From the NCBI GenBank assembly GCA_017411125.1, contig JAFPNP010000034.1:1-5192 (forward strand): a stretch of 5,192 bases of DNA, given 5' to 3'. The notes below the pieces were generated by a model. The model did not search any database, was not told the DNA's origin, and saw only the letters and a list, made by a program, of their open reading frames with translations. Made by a program: the position numbers and the translations under genes. Of this stretch, positions 1-5,192 are shown piece by piece. The stretch comes from Kiritimatiellia bacterium (lineage in GTDB: Bacteria; Verrucomicrobiota; Kiritimatiellia; RFP12; UBA1067). The number at the start of each line of letters is the position of its first letter. Position 1 is the stretch's first letter.

Positions 1-3000
1 ACCACGGGCGCGCCGTCAGAAGCCCCGACCGCGACGTCGGCTGGCGAGGGATTCGGGTAGCAGACGGCCATCGACGCGGCGTTCCACATTTCGGGAAGCC
101 CCTGCGTCGCCTTGGTGAGTACCTGGCCGATCTTGAGCGTGGGCACGTTCGTGGGCCAGTTCACCGTCCAGTACCAGTTGGCGGCGGCGGTGATGTTGGT
201 GACGTCGCCCAGACTCGGGTTGGCGACGTTCCGGCAGGCGAGCCACGCGATCGGGGTGCCGACGGCGGGCTGCTCGGCGAGCGACGGGAAGTAGAAGCCG
301 CTCTGCATCGGGTAGCCGTACTTGGCGGCGGTGACGCCGTCGCGCCGCGCCCAGAGGCCGTTCTTGCGGTCGCGGTAGGCGACGGCGTTGTCGTCGAAGC
401 CGAAGGCGGAGGTCGTCGCGTCGATGGACGTCTGGCTGCCGGCCAGGCGGCCGATCGGCGCCGGCGGCAGCAGCTGATTGCCGACGAGCGCGGCGCTGGC
501 CATTTCCGGATAGAAGATCGAGGTCCGCGTGACGGTGAACGCCTGCATGCGGCCCTTGCCGTTCTCGGCATACATCACCATCACCAGAGGCTCCCTGGAG
601 GTGGCGTCCCTGTTGAGGTCGTCGCGGATCGCCCAGACGACGTAGCCGTCGCTGCCGGCGTCCACGAAGGCGTGCTCCTCGTTCGGGTTGTAGCCGACCT
701 TGCTCCAGTCGTTCTCGTAGTAGATTTCGGGGGACACGCCGTTCTCCGCCCTGAGCTTCAGCTCGAACGGCCTGGGAGCGCCCGCGCCGGCGATGGCGCA
801 GTTGCGGCACGTGAGCACGTTGCCGGCGTCGTCCGTCGCGGTGCGGACCGTCCCGTCGCCGCCGAGCGTCGAAAGGTCGTCGGCGGTGAAGCTGAAGTCG
901 TAGAGGGCGTAGTCGTCGCCGTAGCGGATCGCGAGACTGTCGAGCGCCACGAAGGTCGCGGAGTCGCCCGCGGCGGCGTCGGACGCGCCGTAGGTCACCG
1001 TCACGCCCCGCCCCATGACGGAGCCGGAAACCGGGACCTCGATACCCGTCCACTCGCCGGGCTTGATCGGATGGACGCCCGCCGCCACGCCGTTCGTCGC
1101 AAGCGCCACCTGGAAGCCGTCCGAGCCGTCGGACTCGAGCATCGCCTCGACCACGACGTCGCTCGCCGCGCGGGGATTGCCGAAACTCCACCGGGCGAGA
1201 TGGCCGGCCGTCGCGTCGCCGTCCGGCGACACGTAGCACGCGAATCCGAGGATCGCCGACGGCGCGTCGGCCGCGAGCAGCCGGCCGCCGAGATCGACGG
1301 ACGCCGTCGAGTTCGTCTCGACGAGCAGGAGCGCGCGCCCGCCGCAGGCGGTCATCGCCGGATCGGCCGAGCCGAGCTGGGACGCGAGCGTGATTTCCGG
1401 CAGGAGCCCGGGCACCTTCGTCGCATCCCACGTCACCCGGTAGTTCTGCACGAGCGCCGGATAGCTGACCGGAACGGGCATCCGCTCCGTCTGGAAGTTC
1501 GCGCGCCACCACACCTGGATCTTCGCGTTGTCCACCCCGTTGACGCCGTAGATCGCCGACTGGAGCGACGCGAAGGGATCGGATTCGGCATCATCCGCCA
1601 CATCCGCCTGCATGTCCCCGACCGACGGCACGCCGTCGGGCAGGACGCGCGTGCCGCCGGGACGGTGGTAGAGGCGCGGGTTCCAGTTGCGCCCCAGGGA
1701 CTCCGGCTCGTAGATGAAGCCGGGGAGATTGTCGTCCACGCGCTCGGACATCGCGCGCGCATTCTCCCCCGCCTCGATGCCGATGCGGGGCGTCAGCTCG
1801 ATGCCGACCGGCCACTCGAAGATGGTCGAAGTCGCAACCGACGCGTCGCGGTAGTCCGTCAGCTCGATCGGGAGATACGACGGGCAGCCGTTCCCGTCCT
1901 GGTTCGAGAGCCGGACGAGGATCTTGCCGCCATGCCTGCCCTTGAGGGCAAGTTCCCGCGTGTAGGCGTCGTAGGCGGCCGAGACGTCCGCCGGCAGCCG
2001 GAAGCCGGTCGTCGCCACGTAGTTCGTCGGCAGGGTGACGGGGCAGCCCGCCGCCGAACCTGTCGGCGCCACGACGACGCGAAGCGGTTCCTCCGGCCAG
2101 CTGATGAGATACCAGTCGTGCTCGAAGGTCCACTTCGTCTTCATCGGGTCTTCCGTCTGCCAGAAGACGTCGGCCTTCCACGGCATGGCCATGCCGGATG
2201 CGCTCGTCGAGACGTCCGTCGGCGCGATGGCGAACACCTTGTCGTGGTCCGGATCGGTCAGCTCCTCGCCCTTGGCGGCGGAATACTTCTCCAGATACGG
2301 CGAATAGGGGTCGTTGTCCTCGCGCGCGGCGCCGGCGGCGACGACCGAGTAGAGCCGCTCCGTGCCGAAGCCGCCCCCGGCGGGCTTCAGGCACTCGCCG
2401 ACCTCGGCGTTCAGCGTTGTCACGTTCGGCGGACAGATCTCCACGACGATGTGCGCGACCATGTGGTCCTTCGTCTCGGTGTCGTAGTAGGCCAGCACGA
2501 ACTGCCCCTGCGGGCAGTCGATCGCGCCCGTCTCCTCGTTCGTGCGGTAGCGGACGGTGAGCATCTTCGTCGTGGCCGGGTTGTAGTCGATGCCGTAGAC
2601 GACGTTGGAGACGCCGGGCGCGGTCTCGGCGTATTCGCTCTTCAGGAGGTTCGGGTCGCCGAAGAACTTCACGAACTTGCCCGTGAGGTCGATGAACGCG
2701 GCGGAGTTGGCCTCGTCCACGCGCGTCGCGAAGATGCGGTAGGGACGCGCCGACGACGAGCTGCCGACATCGTAGGTCTGCGTGACGGTGGCTCCGCCCG
2801 TGCGGACCCAGGTCACTTCCGTGGCGCCGCTCGCGGTGAAGATCACGCGCTCGTAGCCGTTCGCCGCGCCATTGTCGAAGACGATGCGCCCGTCGGCGAC
2901 GGCCGCGGCGTTCGCGGCGGCGGTCGCCGCCCAGTCGATCTCGTCCGGGTCGAACGGGATGTCGGTGCAGAAGTCGCCGAGCTTGGCGTCCGGCGGCTGC

Positions 3001-3278
3001 TCGGAGAGCGTCCGTCCGACCGTCCACGCCGCCAGTTCCCATTTCATCGTGGCGTCCTTGGACGAAACGACCGACACCTGCTCGCCGGGCGCCGTCGGCG
3101 CTTTGACGGTCGAGATCGGATACGCCACCGTCGGCTGCGTGTAGCCGGCGCTGCCGCCGTCCGGGTGGACGTAGACGGGCAGCTCCACCTCGCCGAGCGT
3201 GAGATCCGTGTCCGCCGGCCCGTCGGCAAACGCCGCAAAGGCACTCAGCAAAAGCGAAATCGTCACTCTTCTCTTCAT
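1..3278 (-). CDS. Giant secreted protein of unknown function (N-terminal 1,092 residues; 3' end outside window)
   Basis: I translated this frame triplet by triplet from the ATG at 3278-3276 to the left edge and found no stop, so at least 1,092 residues are encoded and the C-terminus is missing. The start is supported by AAAGGA 8 nt upstream and by a signal peptide: KRR, a hydrophobic run (residues 5-17), and a likely cut after AFA at 18. The mature part is rich in Gly, Thr, Val, Asp and aromatics, with scattered Cys, as in exported beta-rich proteins. No transmembrane segment follows the signal. Visible blocks are an Ala-rich stretch at 113-130; FVLAYYD at 260-266; a Trp/Tyr region at 589-617 (QVWWRANF, YRVTWDA) leading to PEITLASQLGS (627-637); a probable jellyroll at about 645-790; a conserved-looking block at 854-889 (YENDWSKVGYNPNEEHAF, then VVWAIRDDLN); and NWYWTVNWP near 1034-1042. 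I recognise no catalytic motif and no named domain. A surface adhesin or matrix protein is the best guess. The coding call is very secure; the function is unknown. Confidence 0.93.
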   Translation of the reverse strand, partial: MKRRVTISLLLSAFAAFADGPADTDLTLGEVELPVYVHPDGGSAGYTQPTVAYPISTVKAPTAPGEQVSVVSSKDATMKWELAAWTVGRTLSEQPPDAKLGDFCTDIPFDPDEIDWAATAAANAAAVADGRIVFDNGAANGYERVIFTASGATEVTWVRTGGATVTQTYDVGSSSSARPYRIFATRVDEANSAAFIDLTGKFVKFFGDPNLLKSEYAETAPGVSNVVYGIDYNPATTKMLTVRYRTNEETGAIDCPQGQFVLAYYDTETKDHMVAHIVVEICPPNVTTLNAEVGECLKPAGGGFGTERLYSVVAAGAAREDNDPYSPYLEKYSAAKGEELTDPDHDKVFAIAPTDVSTSASGMAMPWKADVFWQTEDPMKTKWTFEHDWYLISWPEEPLRVVVAPTGSAAGCPVTLPTNYVATTGFRLPADVSAAYDAYTRELALKGRHGGKILVRLSNQDGNGCPSYLPIELTDYRDASVATSTIFEWPVGIELTPRIGIEAGENARAMSERVDDNLPGFIYEPESLGRNWNPRLYHRPGGTRVLPDGVPSVGDMQADVADDAESDPFASLQSAIYGVNGVDNAKIQVWWRANFQTERMPVPVSYPALVQNYRVTWDATKVPGLLPEITLASQLGSADPAMTACGGRALLLVETNSTASVDLGGRLLAADAPSAILGFACYVSPDGDATAGHLARWSFGNPRAASDVVVEAMLESDGSDGFQVALATNGVAAGVHPIKPGEWTGIEVPVSGSVMGRGVTVTYGASDAAAGDSATFVALDSLAIRYGDDYALYDFSFTADDLSTLGGDGTVRTATDDAGNVLTCRNCAIAGAGAPRPFELKLRAENGVSPEIYYENDWSKVGYNPNEEHAFVDAGSDGYVVWAIRDDLNRDATSREPLVMVMYAENGKGRMQAFTVTRTSIFYPEMASAALVGNQLLPPAPIGRLAGSQTSIDATTSAFGFDDNAVAYRDRKNGLWARRDGVTAAKYGYPMQSGFYFPSLAEQPAVGTPIAWLACRNVANPSLGDVTNITAAANWYWTVNWPTNVPTLKIGQVLTKATQGLPEMWNAASMAVCYPNPSPADVAVGASDGAPV

Positions 3279-3356
3279 GGCTCTGTTCCTTTAAATCCTG
3301 TCTGAATATTTTGCGTTTCTGTACGTTCTTCGTGGCTCAAAAACTCAACCTTCACG
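3279..3356 (-). other. AT-rich intergenic leader with degenerate short repeats
   Basis: This 78-nt gap is about 42% GC by hand count, far below the flanking genes. On the transcript strand it holds three loosely repeated units with a period near 9-10 nt (CACGAAGA, ACGTACAGA, ACGCAAAA), followed by ACAGGATTT and AAAGGAACA. I see no stem-loop with a U-tract, so no terminator is called. No -35/-10 pair with good spacing stands out: TTGAGT to TACAGA has a 19-nt spacer, which is marginal. It therefore serves at least as the leader of the giant gene and could host a weak internal promoter. Confidence 0.4.
3287..3292 (-). promoter_or_regulatory. Shine-Dalgarno AAAGGA of the giant gene
   Basis: The transcript reads AAAGGAACAGAGCCATG, again with AGGA 8 nt before the ATG at 3278. 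The upstream neighbour has the same AAAGGAAC sequence at the same distance, so translation of the two genes probably starts in a matched way. The site supports the chosen start of the giant gene. Confidence 0.8.
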
Positions 3357-4904
3357 TCAATTGCCTTCCTTGCCGATGAACGGATAGAACGTCACCTTGA
3401 GCCCGCCGTCGTCCGACGTGGGCGCGCGAACCTTTTCATCCTTGCGGCAGTACTGCACGACCGCCGGGCAGCGCAGGGCCCGCGTACCCGACGCCTGGCT
3501 CGAGATGAGCGCGACGCCGTCCGACGGCGCGGTGGCCAGCACCTGCCCGCGCAGGGCCGACGACACGGTGGCCAGCACCGTCGGTTTCGCCCGCGAAAAC
3601 GCCTTGACGCCGTTTCCGCGCAGGAGCCGCGTCCGTTCCTCCGGGCCGACCACGAGCGGCGAAACCTCCACCTTGCCGGCGCCGGGCGCGGTCACCCGCC
3701 CGACGACTTCGAGCTGCGACACCGTCGCGTCGGCCGACACCAGGGCGTTTTCGGTGGCCAGGCTGCCGACGCGGACGTCGAGCGCCGCCCCTTCCGCCGT
3801 GAGCGCCCGGTTGACGGCGGCGACCGGCCGGAGCGCGCGCCTCGGCTTGAGCTCGGTCGCGAGGCTGGCCGACGTCCCGATCGCGAGGCCCACGTGCGTC
3901 ACGCGCCCCGTCGCGATCAGCGCGGCGAGCGTCTCGTCGCCGAACGCGTGCACGAAGCTGCCGTCGGCGTTCACGGTCACCTCCTGGTCGTCGATCTTCC
4001 AAAGCGGCGTCGTCGCCTCCGCCCCGTCGTAGACGCGGAAATGCATCTTCTTCGTGTATTTCTCGTCGCTTGCGGCCGGCCCGCCGGCGAGCAGGTTCAG
4101 CTGCCCACGGTAGACGAGCTTCGCCATGCTGCCTTCGGGCTGTGCCCACTTGGCGTAGAGCGTGACGTCCGTCGGAAGCCCCGAAAGGCCGCTCTCGACC
4201 AGCGCGTAGTTTGCGTCGAAGACCTGCGCTCCGTCCTCCGTGAAGTAACCGAGGAAGGTGTAGTCGCCGCTCCGGCTCGCGACAGGCGGCCGATCAAGCG
4301 AGCCTTCGAGAGTAGTCCCCGTTGAGACGAACGTGACGTTGTAGGCGCCGGAGTTCCGCGTGACCTTCATGCTGCAGTTCCGGAACGCCGGACCGTACAA
4401 TCCCTCCCAATTGACTATATCTTGCCCGTTCATCTCGTATTTGACGGAGCGCGTATCGGGATTGAGAGTGAAATTGGTCGTGAAAGTCGTGACGTCAAAA
4501 AGCACCCCCGGCTTGTCCATGACCGTATTCACGGCGAGGGTGGTTCCGTTCGCGGCGTATTCATAGACCTTGATGTTGCATATCCGGCTTCCATACTCCC
4601 CATATCTCTCACCATAGGTGAAAGCCGTAGCCGATGCGGTCATGGTCATGCCGGCTTGGATCTCTTCGTCCGAGATTCCGCAGTCGGCAAGGGTCACGCT
4701 TTGCGACAGTGTGCTTTCCTCGTAGGTCGCCCTGAACCAGGATGCCACGTGGTCATTGTCCGTCCAGATTCCGAACCTGTTGTCGGAATTCACCCAATTG
4801 GCGGTAATCTCCGTGCCTTTTCCGTCCTTCAGGAGTTCAATCTCAACCGCTTGCGCGCAGAGCGCCACGGCCGCCGCCAGCATTGTCCAAAGTGTCTTTT
4901 TCAT
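3357..4904 (-). CDS. Secreted modular fibre-like protein with InlB-type repeat
   Basis: Complete 515-residue protein, ATG at 4904 to TGA at 3357, with AAAGGA 8 nt before the ATG. The signal peptide is MKKTLWTM plus an Ala-rich core, with a likely cut after AQA at 19. C16 follows VAL, which is a poor lipobox, so a lipoprotein is unlikely. Residues 21-195 form a beta-rich, jellyroll-like domain (TLSQSVTL at 65-72, NIKVYEYAANG at 110-120), perhaps ligand binding. Residues 200-253 match the InlB B / Listeria-Bacteroides repeat pattern (YTFLGYFTEDG, then LPTDVTLYAKW). Residues 260-370 follow a stalk module seen in bacterial fibre-like proteins: YRGQL (usually YQGrL), FRVYD, PLW, V..DGSF, then ELKPRRAL before an Ala-rich exit. 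Residues 373-515 are a beta-rich tail with C479 and C486. No Peptidase_S74 chaperone domain is apparent. GC content is about 55% for codons 1-195 and about 70% for the rest, which hints at a recombined N-terminal domain. The role is inferred to be a surface fibre or adhesin subunit. Confidence 0.93.
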   Translation of the reverse strand: MKKTLWTMLAAAVALCAQAVEIELLKDGKGTEITANWVNSDNRFGIWTDNDHVASWFRATYEESTLSQSVTLADCGISDEEIQAGMTMTASATAFTYGERYGEYGSRICNIKVYEYAANGTTLAVNTVMDKPGVLFDVTTFTTNFTLNPDTRSVKYEMNGQDIVNWEGLYGPAFRNCSMKVTRNSGAYNVTFVSTGTTLEGSLDRPPVASRSGDYTFLGYFTEDGAQVFDANYALVESGLSGLPTDVTLYAKWAQPEGSMAKLVYRGQLNLLAGGPAASDEKYTKKMHFRVYDGAEATTPLWKIDDQEVTVNADGSFVHAFGDETLAALIATGRVTHVGLAIGTSASLATELKPRRALRPVAAVNRALTAEGAALDVRVGSLATENALVSADATVSQLEVVGRVTAPGAGKVEVSPLVVGPEERTRLLRGNGVKAFSRAKPTVLATVSSALRGQVLATAPSDGVALISSQASGTRALRCPAVVQYCRKDEKVRAPTSDDGGLKVTFYPFIGKEGN

Positions 4905-4912
4905 TTTTCAGT

Positions 4913-4918
4913 TCCTTT
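4913..4918 (-). promoter_or_regulatory. Shine-Dalgarno AAAGGA of the 515-residue gene
   Basis: The transcript reads AAAGGAACTGAAAAATG. The AGGA core sits 8 nt before the ATG at 4904, which together with the signal peptide fixes that start. The site lies 2 nt after a strong hairpin, so its accessibility may depend on that structure. Confidence 0.8.
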
Positions 4919-4920
4919 CC

Positions 4921-4941
4921 GGCGGTCGCGGGGCGACCGCC
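4921..4941 (-). promoter_or_regulatory. Perfect 9-bp GC-rich inverted repeat in the intergenic gap
   Basis: Arms GGCGGTCGC (4921-4929) and GCGACCGCC (4933-4941) pair perfectly around a 3-nt loop. In the transcript the hairpin starts 6 nt after the TAA of the upstream gene and ends 2 nt before the AAAGGA of the next. It is followed by a purine-rich GGAAAGGAAC rather than a U-tract, so it does not look like a canonical intrinsic terminator. More likely roles are an mRNA-stabilising or processing hairpin, a partial attenuator, or a translation-coupling element. The inverted repeat is certain; its role is inferred. Confidence 0.6.
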
Positions 4942-4947
4942 CTGCCG

Positions 4948-5192
4948 TTATTCCTTCACGCCGAAGTAGATGAACTGCGCCTTGACGAGCGTGAGCTCGC
5001 CGCCGGACATCGTCAGCCGCACCGAATCGCCGCTTCGGACGGGAACCGTCCAGATGAAGCGGCGCAGGCCGTCCGCCGTGCCGAGCGTTCCCTGCGGCGT
5101 CACCTCGGCGACAGGCGAGTTGCCCTTGTCGACGACGTCGATCTTCAGCGTCGTGGCCTTCGGATTCTGGCACCGCGCCTGCAGCTGGCAGA
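4948..5192 (-). CDS. C-terminal 80 residues of an unidentified protein (5' end outside window)
   Basis: An open frame enters from the right edge and ends at TAA (4950-4948), giving 80 visible residues. It begins CQLQARCQNP and ends QFIYFGVKE. The composition is that of a coding strand (varied aliphatic, polar and aromatic residues, unlike the Arg-rich shadow frames), and the gene is co-directional with the next gene 43 nt downstream. The segment alternates polar and hydrophobic residues: TTLKIDVVD, then FIWTVPVRSGDSVRLTMSGG, then ELTLVKAQFIYFG. It therefore probably folds as a small C-terminal beta-sandwich. Its last ~35 residues resemble the end of the 515-residue protein encoded next (R..D..VR, then a Gly turn, then F..FG or F..FIGKE), so it may be a related fibre-type subunit. 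Export is inferred from the neighbours only, since the N-terminus is not visible. No named domain is recognised. Confidence 0.8.
   Translation of the reverse strand, partial: CQLQARCQNPKATTLKIDVVDKGNSPVAEVTPQGTLGTADGLRRFIWTVPVRSGDSVRLTMSGGELTLVKAQFIYFGVKE

Noticed and set aside
16..1512. A 498-codon minus-strand open frame in another phase
   Set aside because: Its product is a monotonous Arg/Gly/Ala/Asp-rich sequence typical of out-of-frame reading. The true frame over the same bases gives a balanced composition and is continuous with the signal-peptide start at 3278.
1591..3042. A 483-codon minus-strand open frame in the same shadow phase
   Set aside because: Same Arg/Gly-rich composition, and completely contained in the real gene.
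672..3305. An 877-codon open frame on the plus strand, antisense to the giant gene
   Set aside because: It is codon-aligned with the minus-strand gene, and its translation is Arg/Val/His/Gly-rich with few aromatics and no domain. It is open because the sense gene avoids TTA, CTA and TCA codons at high GC.
3279..3356. A sigma-70-type promoter for the giant gene
   Set aside because: The best pair, TTGAGT and TACAGA, has a 19-nt spacer and weak matches, which is not enough for a feature of its own.
3397..4032. A 211-codon plus-strand open frame opposite the 515-residue gene
   Set aside because: Ser/Ala/Thr/Arg/Pro-biased shadow with no good ribosome binding site, antisense to a well-supported secreted protein.
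4857..4860. Lipoprotein lipobox at C16 of the 515-residue protein
   Set aside because: The residue before Cys is Leu, whereas lipoboxes need Gly, Ala or Ser there, and a standard AQA cleavage site follows.
4921..4941. Calling the inverted repeat a rho-independent terminator
   Set aside because: No U-tract follows the stem on either strand, and the next Shine-Dalgarno begins 2 nt later, so only a regulatory or stabilising hairpin is claimed.
4901..5173. A 90-codon minus-strand frame overlapping the right-edge gene
   Set aside because: It is Arg-rich and runs through the intergenic hairpin and Shine-Dalgarno. The frame ending at TAA 4948 has far better composition.
1..5192. CRISPR arrays, tRNA or rRNA genes, insertion sequences and riboswitches
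   Set aside because: Nearly all bases are coding, and the two short gaps contain no array, cloverleaf, transposase or aptamer-like structure.

Overview
All three genes in this window lie on the minus strand and read right to left: the 3' end of one gene (right edge), one complete gene (3357-4904), and the first 1,092 codons of a very large gene that runs off the left edge (1-3278). The gaps are short (43 and 78 nt), and no convincing terminator or promoter separates the genes, so they are probably one transcription unit. The two genes whose starts are visible both encode Sec-type signal peptides, and none of the three has a recognisable enzyme domain. All three look like extracytoplasmic beta-rich structural or binding proteins.

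Layout in transcript order. (1) 5192-4948: the last 80 residues of an unidentified protein ending in a beta-rich block. (2) A 43-nt gap holds a perfect 9-bp GC hairpin directly in front of the Shine-Dalgarno of the next gene. (3) 4904-3357: a 515-residue modular protein made of a signal peptide, a jellyroll-like N-terminal domain, an InlB/Listeria-Bacteroides-type repeat ending in LYAKW, a fibre-type module (YRGQL ... FRVYD ... LW ... ELKPRRAL), and a C-terminal beta domain. (4) A 78-nt AT-richer gap has degenerate short repeats and the next Shine-Dalgarno. (5) 3278 to beyond 1: a giant secreted protein of at least 1,092 residues with motif clusters that I cannot assign to a described family.

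Organism. The GC content is high (mid-60s percent overall by eye). The InlB-type repeat, the fibre module and the very large secreted protein together suggest a Gram-negative, probably host-associated or anaerobic member of the PVC superphylum, with Kiritimatiellota, Lentisphaerota or Verrucomicrobiota as the best guess. This is inference from style only, because the window contains no taxonomic marker gene.

Working model (inference): the cluster encodes parts of a cell-surface fibre or adhesion apparatus, with short fibre-like proteins and a giant partner. The clearest unusual signal is inside the 515-residue gene. Its first ~195 codons are about 55% GC and use AT-rich codons, whereas the rest is about 70% GC, and the switch falls at a domain boundary. 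That pattern suggests a swapped ligand-binding head on a resident stalk.
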